A stretch of 64,000 bases of DNA, taken from the NCBI GenBank assembly GCA_024663395.1, contig JANFAH010000036.1, positions 310,001-374,000 of the forward strand, read 5' to 3'. This document shows, piece after piece, positions 1-13,599 of the stretch. The translations under genes and the position numbers were made by a program. The notes under the pieces were generated by a model. That model made no database searches, was not told where the DNA came from, and was given only the letters and a program-made list of their open reading frames with translations. Position 1 is the stretch's first letter. Each line of letters opens with the position of its first letter. The stretch is from Pisolithus tinctorius (Eukaryota > Basidiomycota > Agaricomycetes > Boletales > Pisolithaceae).

Positions 1-172
1 GCTGGGTCGTGGAATGCGTACCCCGCCATGATGACTATATATAGATTTCGCTCTGTGCTGACAAATATATGTCGGCCAACTTGCCATCGGACGCGCGTTG
101 CGATCAACTTACCCGGAACACCGTCTTCAATCCCAAGCTTGTGAAGATACGCGGGGGGGTTTACAGTCTAAG

Positions 173-3001
173 ATGGAATACAAACCAGGATCACCTCCAC
201 CTGTTCACAACGTGCTCCGACCCCATCACATCGACGTTTTCGCGATGATCTTGCTCGCGTTCAAAGAGTTCTATGGAAAACTCCCACCGAAATTTCTGCT
301 CTACATCTACAGATTCCTCATTCTTGAGGTTAGCGAGGTACACGTGTCTTATATGTCTTGCGTGTGACGTGCTAAGCTATTCGTAGGCCGTTCAGCCAGC
401 AACTCATCAGGAGACCGTGGATTTCTTAAAGGGAGCACCACAAATAAACAATTTGAACGTTCAGAATTATATACTGGCGTTCGAGTCTGTGGTGGGTTCG
501 CTTAATCTGACAAGTTCCCATTATCTCATACAGGTTTCAAAGCCAAAGCAGTTGACGAGCGTCGCCCAGTTCACTAGCTTTTTTCACAGTTCGTACTGCG
601 CTCCGCACTACCTTTTGCGTTGATTACATGAATGATAGGTGCTCCTCCAATATATACCGACAAGAGTGGGGACGAGGTAATTTGGTTAATACCCCTTCAT
701 GACTCCATTATTTACCCTGTCCTGAATATTACAGCCCAGTGTTCTGGTATCATCCCGCTTTTATAAACTGTTCCAAGCTCTCATTCCGTATCCAGTTTCG
801 CCGATCACCGTTCGGCTTTTTCTGTCGGCGATGTTATGTAGCTTATGCCCGGCTTTCATTCTATGGTGTCATGGAACTGCAGAAGGACTACCAATCCTGG
901 TGCGCAGGTGACACCAAAGCAGGATGTGGTCCCGTTGAGAAAGATCTTCTGACCGGAGATGTTTGGTTGTTCACAACTATGAGCGATTATGGTTTAACGG
1001 CACACCCGGAACCTTTCGAAGCGTAAGTTTGCACAGTTTTCTGTTATTTGCATCTCACGCGGCAGGTCTCTTCTAGATGGGAAAAGGGTCGTGACACCGG
1101 CGATGATGTCATTGGACCTGAGAACTTGCGGAGGTACTTCGAACAAATGTTTCACACCAACAACGATTCGTTCGTGGTCGTTTAAATCTCGCCGGATGCG
1201 CCGCCCCCTAATCCAGGATCAGTGGAGTACGTCAAAACGCCCTGCTAAACCTTATACGTATGCATTATGTACGCAAAGAGTATGCTGCTGCAAGCAAGGT
1301 ATGTGAGGGTTACGTTCAAGCGTCTTAAGTACCTTATATATATGTCCTAGCTATTACAAGAAGCAATCTCGGTTGCACGTACTTGTGGGGACCGCATTAC
1401 ATTGCAGCACTGTATCAGGTCAGATACATGAGTGTCATCAGTGGTCGCCATATGCTTATGAGGTGTAGTATGCTCCACCGGTTGCCCACATCAAATGGTG
1501 TACCAGTGCTGAATGAAATTCAGCCCGACCTTCACCCGTTTGAGGTTTTGTATGATGTAGCGAAATTGCTTCAGCCACAGAGCGTGAGGTTGATATTCAG
1601 TCTATGATGTTTGGTCTAACCTTAGTGTAGGGTCAACCGTTAACTCTTGCCTTTGAGAAGCTTTCGCAGGCTATTGGACTATACAATAGTTGGGTTGATC
1701 TGAAAAAAATTTCTCCCCATGAACGAGAGCGTCTTGGTCTGCATGCGATGCAAGCGGTATTATGGAGTGCTCTGGGTGCGCTGCGTGGAACATGCTTTTA
1801 GCTGGTCACTCATGTCCATTTAGGGTGTCACAGCCTTGCTAAGGTGGAGGAATCGATCATACAAGCATTTTCGCGCTGGGGAGATGACGATCCAAATCGA
1901 CTTAACTCTGTTTTAAATCAAGCTTACAGAGTTGCGTAGTTTTATCCATCATTAGCGGAGTATTTTCTTATTGTTGCTGATGGTAGATGGCAAGGAACGG
2001 CTTGTATCAGGATGCTCTGACGCTACTGGTACAGCCTCGCACATGGCGTGGTCTATCATTAGACCTCTATCAGGAATGGGCAAACATGATATGGCACATA
2101 TTGGCGTTGAGGACTAGCCGGAGGTGGGCACTCCGTTGACGGATCTCGCTTATCTCTCAGTCACGAGATGAAGAGGGCAGCGTCGGCTTTTCCATGACTT
2201 TTTACTTCCTCGGCAACCATCAACATCAACATTTGTTTCAAAGGAGTATTTTTTCGACGACAGCCCAACCCCGCTACCACCAATGAGCGATGAGCTGCAC
2301 CAGGTCATGAGTGCACGGGCGAGTACCCTGTTTCACAGTACAAGACGAATCTTGACGCCCGATGGCAGCGGCATGGACAAGCTGTTACAGCGATCCAACC
2401 TCTGTTACAGTCCCTTTGGAACTCTGAGTTTCAAGGGAGGTTTCCCTTGTATAGGCTGGGCATCGTTCTGCTAGCGGACGCTGGTCTTGGGTTTGGCATG
2501 TCCAAGCATTGCCAGTCTTTGATAGAGGGAATATTACCTCAAGTGAGCATCAAGTTACACAACGGCATGTATTCTGACAAGATCATAGCTTCTCCCTGGT
2601 CATGATGTTGAACACCGTGCACTCGCCTGCTACACCTTAGGCAGATGTATCATTGCTTCCTCGGATGCTGAATGTGTGTATCCATGTTTACCTCGGATCC
2701 AAGGCCTTCGCGTTACTACTTACTTGCAGCAGCGGAACTAAGAAGTGCTCTGCCTCATCTCCTGATGGCAGAGAATGACTACGTACACCTCGAAATGTTC
2801 GAAGCAGCCTCCGATGTTCAATGGTTGTTGATGGTCGTGTACCATAATCTTGGGATGGCAACAGAGGGGGCAGCCGTGTACGAGCGGTACAATTGTTCTA
2901 CCGCAAGGATAAGGATGTACGAGGAGAGCCCTGTGGACGAAGAAGCAGAGAAAGTGTGGGCACTCGTGACAGATGTCGGGGCTCTGCTGGCAGGAAGATA
3001 A
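173..3001 (+). CDS. APC5: Anaphase-promoting complex subunit 5 (APC5-like), multi-exon
   Basis: Probably the Apc5 scaffold subunit of the APC/C ubiquitin ligase, a nuclear TPR-rich protein. The ATG at 173 opens an exon whose product has PHHIDVFAMILLAFKEF, typical of the Apc5 N-terminus. Later exons give RRYFEQMFHTNNDS, then QNALLNLIRMHYVRKEYAA, LLQEAISVARTCGDRITLQH, VLNEIQPDLHPFEVL, FEKLSQAIGLYNSW and, last, LPHLLMAENDYVHLEMFEA, ending at TAA 2999-3001. Exons are separated by short introns. One has a GTTCGT donor near 1173 and a CTAAT branch site followed by CCAG near 1220; splicing it out removes an apparent in-frame stop, so the gene looks intact. It is convergent with the MON2 gene. Family assignment rests on remembered conserved blocks, and no alignment was run. 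Exon edges are approximate. Confidence 0.8.
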
Positions 3002-3967
3002 CTTGGTCTGGGTAACGCAAGCATTCACGTCGGCCCCCAAATGGTATTAATATACTTTCATGGCTTCTGCCTCGCATAGTACGCTAGCATTACTGGGCAC
3101 TGGAGTATTCCGTACCATTGTGTACCATGTATCGTCACAATACGTTCTCACATCACATTACCCACCGGCCTCCGAAGACGTGTACATGACCCATTTGATG
3201 GAATGATTACGAGCACGGTAAGCAGCCACTCAGTCTTCAGTGTTTACCTCCTATTATCACGACAAATGACTCACCCAAACTTGAGGGCACTCTGGAATTT
3301 TTGTGGTTCCGCTTACAGCGGGTCCAATTACTAGCAAAGAGTCAGAGAATACTTGGATAAGAGTGATCTTTTAGAACCCACCGTCAGAATCCGGTTCGAA
3401 CACAGGTGATGCCTGTGTGCGACAGCGTCCACTGAGTTACTCCAATCGAACAAGTTCTCAGACGGAAGGAATCCGGCCTTGGATACGTTCTCAATGACCA
3501 TACATTCGAATTGATTCAAATTGGGCTTCGTCATGGTACCCAAAACACTTCTTCAAATGTTCACCTTGCTCGCTAGCATAACCTCGAGGTCACAAATGAC
3601 TCACACGGCAATCTATCCATTCGTGTCGGTGACAAGGACCTTGCTTGTACGAGCAGAACATATGGTGTATATAGACCTCTCCACTTGCTCAGTCTAATGA
3701 CCATTATCTAATACCAGTCCCGGCTGACGTGGCTCCGCAAAGGTGTGCGAGGAAGGAGCGCTACTCAGTTCAAGCCAGCGCTCACCTACTAGTGGCTACG
3801 TACATAAAACTAGCCAGCCCCTACTTGCCTGGTGCCATATCATTGCGGTCCATGGCAGTTCGCACCTTTCGAGGGAGTCTAGATTTCTAGTGATACAGTT
3901 ACTGCATACGTTGATGCCTGTGCAACGAGAAACACTACTATGTCCACTAAATATGCTTACGGCTGCA
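3002..3967. other. Intergenic space between convergent APC5 and MON2
   Basis: About 970 bp between two stop codons. I see no gene, repeat or RNA gene that I can support. It should hold the 3' untranslated regions and termination signals of both neighbours. Confidence 0.6.
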
Positions 3968-6900
3968 CTAAATTGCTCCAAGTTCCTTCCCTAGCACCTT
4001 CAAGCACTCCCTGGCTAGACCTCTTGCATCTACGACCGTCACCTCATTACTCATCATATCCGCACGGGGAGCAGAAGGACCAGGCCAAGGTGTCGACCCC
4101 TTGTCCTCTGGTACCCGACTGCGGATAGAAGATGCAGGCGTAGGTGGTGGCGACACGATCCATGCGGACGGTGTCTGTCTCGGTATCGACGAAAGTTCGC
4201 ACAAAACAGTGTAGAAATGGAAAAGGTGTGCCACAGGTGACCGCCGGACGATATCTGGAATCAACGCAGAAGACGGTAGGCTTGGATCAATGGCTGTGTG
4301 CGTGGGTGAAGTGTACCATGAGTATCAAGGTATGTCTCCACTGTAATATTAGACGTACGCGGTGGTGCTGAGCTATACTTTGTTGGCGAATCCGAGAACG
4401 CAGCCCAAAACGTGCCAGGCCAAAGTCTCAACTTTAGAAGCTTTCGCAGGACATGTAAGAGTTCATCTTCACGGACTCTAAGATGGGGTGCGCTTAAACT
4501 CAAACTACTCTTGTCAGCAAGTGTAGCTTACCTTGGGAAGGGTAGATTTCCCCGTAAGACCTCGTCCGCGATGTAGCTCACCATGGCCGTCTGGCAACGG
4601 TCAAGCAGTGATGGAAGGGACAATGCAGCAACGCGTCTGCGCGACTCCGCGTGGCCTGACGTAATATCGCATCCATTGAAATGGGATTAGGAGCGATCTG
4701 GAGAGAGAACTTACCACTCGTGACATTGGAACAAATCAGGAATAACAAGTCTAAGCACCAGAACGAGAATCTCTCTCTGAGGACCGCACTACCCACGACT
4801 GTACTACCCAGGCTTTGAATGTTGGATATCTGGGATTCGTACGAATCCAGTGAAGCGTGGACACTTTCGACAGTCCTGTCGTCGTCTTCTAGTCCAGACG
4901 ACGACATTGAGGTGTCCTTCAAGAGCTGGCTTCCCTGGTGTAGAACTTTCGCAAGCTGAATAATAAGATAATCCGGAACGCGAGGGTTTCCAAGGTGAGG
5001 GACAAGATCGACCTCCAAAGAACTTATAAGCGCAAGGTCGAAGTTCTCTTCTGCTTCTTGTTCCTCTAGGCTGAGTGTTTCGGCTGCGGAACTAACCATG
5101 TGTCGTAAGTCGTAAATGAAATAGTACAAGAAAGCAGAGCGCCACACACCAATCTGCCAGAATTGCTCCACGGAAGCCTTCAATAATGCGCCTCCAAATA
5201 GCTTCGACACGTGCATCTGATATACCTGGAACTGGACGTTACCCACTGCTGAAACTCGAATGGAAATCACTGGATAGGGACTAACTTTGGCCCAGTCGTG
5301 AGACATCACCCGCACACTCCGTCACGATACGCAAGAAACAAGTGGTCGCTGTCTTCCATAGCGGTGGATCTTTCCCGTATTTCGATGGGGACGGACAATC
5401 ATACTTCAGCTTCATCGGGATCGAGTATGCCTGGACAGAAGTATAGGGTGAACAAGATAGCAGTCGGAAGAACCCGATGACGCACAGAAAGAACAGCTTC
5501 GAGTGTGCCGTCTTCGTATATCTCCGTACGATCTCTGAAGCGCAAGTACATCTCAACGAGGGATGGCATCACTTTTTTTGAGAGGCCAACGTAGGTAACC
5601 TGTTTACGCGCCGACGCCGGCACAGGAGTAACCGGTGTCCCAGGGACGGAAGCATCGACTTGGTTCGGATGGAAAGCTGCGAGGAAAGGTAGAGTAATAT
5701 ATTCCGACAGGTCCCGGATGACGAGAGAAGGTACACCTGATGCGGTGAGTTCGATGCTCTCCGCGGTCTCTAGTATCGATGCCTGCGTGATTGTAGGTGG
5801 AGAATGATGCGAACAACATACTCTGGGCGCACCTGAAGGGGCGTGAGCCCGTCAACATCAGGACGATAATCAGGAGAGTCAGAATAAGTCATGACACCTA
5901 AAAAGCAGGGGGTTCTAGTGATGCCAGTACGTCGGGCATATAAGCCACTAACCTTTCAAGATTTCCATTAGGCGTGTCAGACGTTCTAGAGACCACTCGG
6001 TGTGGGTTTGTTGCCAGCTTACCCGCCGTGTGGTGCGGATAACTTTGGTGAAAGCCACGAGGCTGTCTTGGGTATATGGTCTGTGTACTGCAGATACATG
6101 TCTTTGTGGTGGGAGGAACAGCCTACTTCCCTGCGCAATAGCAACTCCAACGTCATTGCAAGCTTGCCACACGTACTCCCAAGCTTCCGCAACTCGAGGT
6201 CCTAGATCACCATCGGCAGTCAAAAGGGAATCGACAGCCTTCTCCAGACATTGGAGGGCGGGCGTGCTGAGGGACCGCCGCTCCAAAAGAACAGTATCCT
6301 TGATATGCGAGACGAAGACCTTCCACGCATCTGTGAATGTCTGAAGACGTAATACCTTCGAGACGAGGAACTCTGAGATAACGGTTCCAATCCATTGCAG
6401 TGAAAGGCTCTTCGACTCATCCCATGCTTGTTCAGGAGTTTCTTCCATCGAGGGCACGGCAGAGTCGAGGGGAACACGGCGGGTCTCAGTGGAAATGGCA
6501 TCCAAAAGTGGAAAGGTAATCTTCCACATACAATCATTCCAGGTATCCAGGGTCAAGGTTGCACCATATAACTGCATGGCACGAAACAGTGTCTGAATGG
6601 CACCCACCCGTACCTCCGGGCGCGCATCCGTACACAAACCAAGCACCTCGACGAGCAGGAACATCCACAACTCACTGTACTTGGGTTCTATCTGTGCATC
6701 TTTCCGTTTCGCCTGTATGGAATCCGAAACACTCCATAGCAGGCTTTCAGCCGCCGTTAATGCGATATTGGTCTCTGCTTGGCGACCAAACTGGCCGAGA
6801 GTAGCTATGCAGAGGCGCAGATGCTCTGGAGAAAGGGATGACACGGAGTCGCACACTAACTTCATCGACTGGAACGCAATCTTGACTAGTGTAGTATGTC

Positions 6901-9900
6901 CACGCTCGTTGTTGTACCCGAGTGGAAGAGGCTTCGGTCGATTGGTATCCTGGAGGGAGACGGTGCTGATAGAATCGATAGAGTCGGCACGAGACAACAT
7001 TGCCGGTTTGCAGACGCTGCCGAGCATTTCGAATATGGTTTCCCAACCGACCACAAGAGTATGACCAGATGCCTGCAGAATCAAATGAAGCGTCTCCAGT
7101 CCCATCCGTCTTAACTCAAGGTTTGTACTCGTGTTGTAGATCCCATCTGCTGGTGGAGGAATTATTTGCTTTGCGAGTACGTCGAGCACCCGGCGCTGAA
7201 CCTTGGCTTGCAATTCTTGGTTAGGAGACAAATTACGAGGGATGACAACCAGGCATTCGTCCAGAACGCGGGCTGCTTGGATGCGAATGGCTGGCGGTGC
7301 AGATACGAGACCGATAATGGAAAGAAGATGGGTGCTCATTGGGTCCCAAGCAATATCTGGCGGGCGGTAAATGAGGCGATGAATGTTAAGCATGGCAACA
7401 ACCCCGAGTCTCTCAATGCCGAAGTCTCCGGAGCGCTAGAATAAAAATGCCAATGTCAGTCAACAATGTTGAATCGCCAGCAGAACAGAAATAACTCACC
7501 AGCGTACGAGGCAGATGAATGCCGCTCACGCGTCGACGATGCGCGACGCCGACTCTAGGCGAAAGACCACCAGGATTTGGCAGCTCGTCCGGACCCTCAG
7601 ATTCACCAGTTGGGAACTCGTTGGTGTCAGATTGCATTCCCACCATCTCTGAGCTGAGCCTGCACAATGCTCTAACAAAATCCTGAAAAGAGGAGTCCTC
7701 AAGGTTCTTTGATGCTTCGAATAAGCGTTGAATGGCAAGTTGGATACTTTCAGGGTCAGTATCGACCAGAAGTGGGTGGCGGGGGGGTTGCGACGCCTTC
7801 ACACTATCTGCCACGCCTGTACTGGATGGTACCCGAGATGCCGCAGCCACACCAACGATCGTGCTATTACGTCTTGAAGAAGGTAGCTGAGATCCTTTCA
7901 ACGTGAGGACATACTCCGCATTCTGGACTGCTTCCAAGATGCTGTACCAACTTTCCCCAAGACTTCCAGCAAGGAAAAGGGCGCTCGAGATCAAGACTTT
8001 TAGGCAGACGAGGTTTCGCTCAGATAAACTAGGAGGCACCGGAGGCACGGTCAACCCCAAGTTATCCGTGAGTGACGCCGACGAACGAGGGGTATGTGGT
8101 TCGATGTATGATTCTAGACTAGACACCACACGAGAAGGTACCGCGAACTTCGACAGACTTGTAAAGAATGCGTCTCGTGGCGTGGTGAGTGCAAGCATTC
8201 CCGCGACGTTTGTCATTGCCTGGTAGCTGGTAAGCACGTCGATAAAGAGTTCGTCAGAGAGATTGGTATAGATGATGAACGATAGAGCTGCTAGCAGGGC
8301 AGGCCAACCATGGTCGACCATTGCACGAACAATGCCGAGATGGATTGAAGCTGGTTCATCAGGAGGAAGCGAAGAAATGTCCAGGGCAGGAGGTGCGTGG
8401 ATAACGGACTCCCCTGCAGTGCGAGGTCGTTGGACCATGATGGAAGTATATAAAGGCCCAGTAAACGACGCAAAGCCCTCGCAGAGAGAGACGATGCATT
8501 GAACAGCCAGAAGGTAGATGTAAGTCTCTGGGATAGGGGGCGAGTCGGCTTTGTCGAGTTGGTCTATGCTGTAGCGGCGCGTCTTTCAGACTGACCGACA
8601 CGAGTACAGTTGTGGTAGTACACACCATTGCAGTTTCATCCCCGATTGCTCCACGCTGAGCCCGGTTCCCGAACCAATCATGCCTACAACTCCAGATACT
8701 GTCGCACTTGCTGCAGTGGCTACAATACCTGCCACACCTCCCACATCCAATCCGTATCCCGAAGCTGAGCTCGAACCACTAGGACCCTCTGCAGAGTGGG
8801 AATGTACACCCACACCCGACATCTGGGCACAAACACCCAACAAAGCAGGCTTTTCGGTCACCAACCGCTTGAGGGCGCTAATAAGGTAGGTGAACACTTT
8901 TGCGCCTGATTGTCGAGCGTCGTAGCGATCCCAAATGTTGCGAATGAGCTCGGCGTCGCTACATAGTCTATGAAAGTGGACAGGTGAGGCCAAAGGAAAC
9001 CCGACATAATTAGACGTACCCTCGTATTATCTCCATCGCCAGGACTCTCAACCACGGAGGGCGCACCTCTGCATGGTCGAGTGTGCTTGACTCCAAGTCC
9101 TCGGACACGATTTTGATGAGAAGCATAAAGAATACTTCCGCTTCAGTCTTCAGTTCGAATGAGAACTTCTTGAGCAACAAAAAGACGACCCTGAAGCAAC
9201 GAAGCGTCAGCGGAAATACCGCCTTCTCTGACAACGATTTGAGAAGCAGCGGGCACAAATGGTGTTGGAGCAATAGCAACAGTTCTGAATGCTGGAGATT
9301 GGTGAGCAATGCTAGCGGGGAGAAAGAGAAGTTGAAACCGACCTGCCGAAAGAGGTCGTGATAGTTCGTAAGCACGCTTTCGATCAGTTCGAGTGCAAAA
9401 GTCTTATGCAGGTAATCGAGATGAAGGAAGTGAGGCTTTTCCGCATTTGTTAGTAGGCATAGGTCTTCGAAAACAGAGTATGCATCTGTTGCATACGGCC
9501 CCAGTGATGCAGTGCTGCCATTTGGAAGTGTAACTTCCAACATTGCGTTTGCAGGCACAGCGTTCCGTCTGTCCTCATCGACCATTTTATCGAAGACAAA
9601 CATCACCAGCTGACGAAGTGTGGCCGCCGCGGTAGAGGAGACCACGGCTATTCGAGAGTCCTGGAGCTTGAAACACAGGAGGAGAGCCTGGCGAAGATCA
9701 CAAGTTTACCAATATCTTCTAGTTAAAGGCACGTGGACATACCTCCCCAAGTTGATCTCCATGAACGGAGGGAAAGTTCGTGATAAGCGAAACCAGAGTC
9801 TGCAGGATTCGTAATTGGATGTCGACCCCCTGGCTCATAGCATCGCTCATGGTGCTAATGATCAGAGGGACAGCGGATTTTGGCACTGCTTTGAGAGCGA

Positions 9901-10314
9901 TGAGTCTTTGGAGTGAACCCAGGGATATAGCCACGACTTTTGCGTTCTTCGTAGCGCATCCCATGAAAACGGGTCGAAGAAGGTCATCCGAGTGTGCGCC
10001 ATCTACAGAAATGAATATCGTACTCGTCTCAGCGAAACGACAATGGATGGAGTAAGCAAACCTGAGGCCAGGGATGCAATGGCTTGCTCTGGGGAGGACC
10101 TGAGAATTGCTAACGACTTTTCAGCGGCCTACGTGTTACGATGAGCAGTGATGGCGACATTTGAGCATGACGGACTACCTCGCGAATCTCTGGGTGCTTT
10201 CTTCTTGTTTCGCTGGCCAAGGACTGAAAGCTCGCGGGTCACGAAGCGACATCAGCAAGAAAGCAGGCGAATACGCACCTGTAGCTCCGTCACCAGGAAG
10301 GCCAGTGAGCTCAT
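3968..10314 (-). CDS. MON2: MON2-like Golgi/endosome trafficking protein, multi-exon
   Basis: Mon2 is a large Arf-GEF-related scaffold (DCB, HUS and HDS regions, without a catalytic Sec7 domain) that works with Dop1 in Golgi-endosome traffic. The ATG at 10312-10314 starts a 36-nt exon, MSSLAFLVTELQ, followed by a GTGCGT donor. The next exon reads SLASETRRKHPEIRE and then AEKSLAILRSSPEQAIASLA, the classic Mon2 start. Long exons follow at about 9645-9010, 8438-7413, 7393-5948 and 5315-4578, then 4503-4261 and 4264-3968, ending ARECLKVLGKELGAI and TAG. Conserved stretches include IRIQAARVLDECLVVIPRNL and DARPEVRVGAIQTLFRAMQL. The span suits a protein near the usual size of about 1,600 residues. 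I saw no clear frame break. Its 5' end lies about 370 bp from the end of the mannosyltransferase gene on the same strand. Confidence 0.85.
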
Positions 10315-10683
10315 TATGGCCACCGCAAGTCTCGCTCTCTGGGGGTATCAATTGTCTGTATGCTCCTGGAATTACGAATTGACGCCCAATAGCTTTGTGA
10401 TCTGGAGTGAGTGTGCTCGACACGGCCCTTGCCAGTTAGCATCTGCGCCAGATGATCAGACAAACTGCTCCGCCCCGCTATTACCGCAATTAGGGAAATA
10501 GCCCCTATATTCAGTGAACCTGAACTGACGACTACCTGTGAACTTCCTGGTGATTCCGGCGCCTCGGCTCCTTGCTTGACTGCTATGCATACCACATAGC
10601 AGCACTGGGATCACAAGGGGGCCCTGTCAATACCAGGCCATCCACGTGGCCAGCTCCAAATTGTCTACTAGTTAAATACAGGT

Positions 10684-12474
10684 TTAGCGATGGCCAGCAA
10701 CTGCTTCCCACTGTCGTAGGCACGAGTAACCATTATAATCGAAGCTCTCTTTTGGGTCACATGAACATCGACCATTTTTCCACCGCTCCGCGTTCTCCGT
10801 GCAGTGACTGAATGGAATGTGTTGGTACCCGATCTCGTCGAAGAAATGAATGGCGTTCTGTGGTAAAAATAGCGATGCTGCTATGGAATGTACAGGGGCA
10901 TCTCCCCAGCGCTGCAAAAGTAAGGATCACAGTTAAGACGTCAAATATTTAAGATTATTCATTATTACACCCAAGGATAAAAAACGCACCTCATAATAGA
11001 AGCCTCCCTTGGAATCGAGAAACTCAAAGAACGTCATGTACGCGTCTGACCTCCAAAAGTCCATATCCGCGATCTCAAAGTTGCTCCAGACTGATATACC
11101 GAGGGCAAGCGCGGGCGGTCAGTTGGGTCAGTTAAAATGTCGAATGTTTAAATCGAGAACGTACAATGGCACAGGTTATAGTGGGCGCCCTCATCTGCGG
11201 AAATGAATCCCATCGCGTTGTCCGGATGTATATGCTCTGGGTACAGTGACACATATTCTGCAGAAACGCGACAGTCAGCCAGGGGTGTCTCGCACGGTTT
11301 ACATCATATCATGCGAACCCTGTACAGTCTGCCAGAGAGTTCGGATAGTAGATTCAAATTCATACAAGGTGATGGTGAAACCTACAAATTCCTCATCAGC
11401 ATTTCGAAAAGACATCGGTGAAAGGTGAAAATCCCAATCTATGAAAAAGAAATGATTAACTTACCATATGTTTTGTTATGGTCTTGCATATATAAGAACG
11501 GATCTAATGGGATGTTACAGGGAAAATGAACGTGAGGTCTTAAGAAGTGGTCAGTGGGAGTATCCCCGATGGCGCAAAAGTGAGAGAGCTTTACTCGACA
11601 CGCCAGTAATATCTATCAATGATGACTGGTCAGGAGTTATGAACTGATAAGAAATACCATTTACACCCTTACCTGTATTTCTGTACAAGAGGGTGCCTGA
11701 AGAAGAACTGTCTTTTCCTAGGACCTACCCTCACAACGAAATAAAGAAAATACACGCACACCGGAATTAAACCGACACATATTGCGGTAAGAGACACTGC
11801 CTATGGTATTGCCTCAGCGGCGCATTGATGCTACCGTCAACCGTCGAAGGCGCACCTCCATATATGACGTTGTCTAGCTCCATTTGTTTCCTGGCAGCTG
11901 AGGCCTTCTCTTCGTCAATCCATGAAGGTTGGAACCAGTCATCGTGGGGGATAACGCCAAACTCCATCACGGAGGGTGATATGACGGATATGCGCCTGGG
12001 GACCGCACAAAAATGTACATAAGAAAGAAATCGCGTGGATCATGATCGACTTACGTTTTGAATTCGTCAGTGAAGGGTTCATCGTTCAGAAATACGTATG
12101 GGTAATTAAAATCCCTGTTGAATCGATCTTCGACCTCTCTGACACTCTGGATGACTCCCTCTATTTCGGAGTTGCGACAAAGAATTATAAATGTGGCGTT
12201 GGCCCTCCGGATGACAGGCGCCACCGATGCTTCGTACGCAACCTCGTTGGACACTGAAGACTGGGAAATGCCAAGAGGCACTGACAATGCATCTGGGGTA
12301 TATGGAAGACCTTTCAGAGTGAGGAGAATTAAAGTCTGAACACAAGTTGGTGTTAAGGCCAAGACAAGTGAATTGCTACATGGCACAAATACTCACCAAA
12401 AATACAGTGACAAGAACGATGTAGCGATTGGGTATACCCTTAACTGAGCCCTGCAGATGGGTGATCACGCCCAT
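10684..12474 (-). CDS. Glycosyltransferase family 15 alpha-1,2-mannosyltransferase (KRE2/MNT1/KTR type)
   Basis: A type II Golgi membrane enzyme that adds alpha-1,2-mannose to N- or O-glycans using GDP-mannose. The ATG at 12472-12474 gives MGVITHLQGSVKGIPNRYIV followed by a hydrophobic anchor. Ordered exons then show RANATFIILCRNSEIEGV and FNRDFNYPYVFLNDEPFTDE, next MMEFGVIPHDDWFQPSWIDE, then YYWRVE (family motif) and FVGFTITLYEFESTI. They continue with LYPEHIHPDNAMGFIS and WSNFEIADMDFWRSDAYM, then KGGFYYE with RWGDAPVHSIAASLFL, ending near WEAVAGHR and TAA at 10684. All expected blocks are present in order with short introns, so it should be functional. Which KTR paralogue it is cannot be told. 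Confidence 0.9.
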
Positions 12475-13560
12475 GGTATACGCGAGGGATGGTAAGAGTT
12501 ACGATAAAGGCCAACTTGAAAAGATGGAAAAGCGGAGGGCAGAGCTGCTGCGCCGGACTTCAACGATCGGACAAGTGACGTCTCCTGGCAACATTGCTAT
12601 GACGAGGAGAAACATAATATGCAGTTATTCGGGGGAATTGACGTTCCGCAGCGCTGTTGCCCACTGCGGCTGTGAAAATCAAGTCAGTGAAGATTGCTTG
12701 TCGATTAGCTAACTAGGCTCCACATCTAACCATCTGCGACACAACCAACCGTATGATTGCAGAATCCCGGCACTGTGTGACCATCAATATCAGACTTTGG
12801 CACGCTCATAGGAGGTTCCAATTATCATGTACTACACCCTTTACCGAACGGCAACTCTCGAATTGGATGAACAGGAGAACTCAGGCACACTCAATTTGTG
12901 GAAGCAGTTCGCGGCACGGACTTTCGGCGGGGTCCGCATGCGGAGGTTGGGCGGTTTCTTGGTCGCCAGGGCGCGGCAGACTTCGGCCCCGGATCCAAAA
13001 ACACTCCGGCACGTCGGACCACTCCGAGCGGTTTCCGGTTGGCGGTGGTAGTACGAGGCTAGTCGGACAGTTAGATACTGGGGGAAAAACCTTTAAGCGA
13101 TTGCTCTGAGCTCGAAGGGCGTCCCTTGCCTTCAAGGCAAGGCGAAGGACTTCGCCCGGCGCCGATACCCACGTCCCAACTACCGGACAAAACGGTCGCG
13201 GGGCGGCCACTTCCGCGTAAGCCATTAGCTTTAGGATCATCCCGATGGGATGGCACGTCTCAAATCTCAAACTTGAACTCAGTGTCAGCTAGTGTCAGCC
13301 ACTGACGCACTGACCCGACGGTTCAGAGGTCTTCTGGCAGTTTCTGGCTCGGTGTTTAGGCGGTGCGGTGATAAGCTGGTAGCGTCTCACAATGCCAGCC
13401 TCCCTATCTCCTGGGAGATACACAATCCTGCACTACCTATTGCCCGCCAACCCGCGAGATGCTTTCGTTCGCTAAAACACGATCACGATGGACCCTCTTC
13501 AAACTTTTACTTTTCAAGAAGTGCCGGTGGCTCACGAAGACTTCGCCTACAGATTGACGC
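12475..13560. other. Intergenic, GC-rich and hairpin-prone, upstream of the mannosyltransferase
   Basis: No convincing gene is seen. About 12900-13270 is GC-rich and self-complementary. CCTTGCCTT and AAGGCAAGG form a near-perfect hairpin at 13124-13142, directly followed by GCGAAG-GA-CTTCGC at 13143-13156. The stretch should contain the promoter of the minus-strand mannosyltransferase. Confidence 0.45.
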
Positions 13561-13599
13561 TGAGATTCTTGCACCTACCACTGTGGACAGGTCTCGAAT

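Noticed and set aside
1170..1260. Apparent stop codons in the APC5 reading frame
   Set aside because: A short intron with a GTTCGT donor and a CTAAT branch site removes them and restores a conserved block in frame.
3380..3420. GGTTCGAAC resembling a tRNA T-loop (B box)
   Set aside because: The flanking bases do not form a T-stem on either strand, and no acceptor stem or anticodon arm can be placed.
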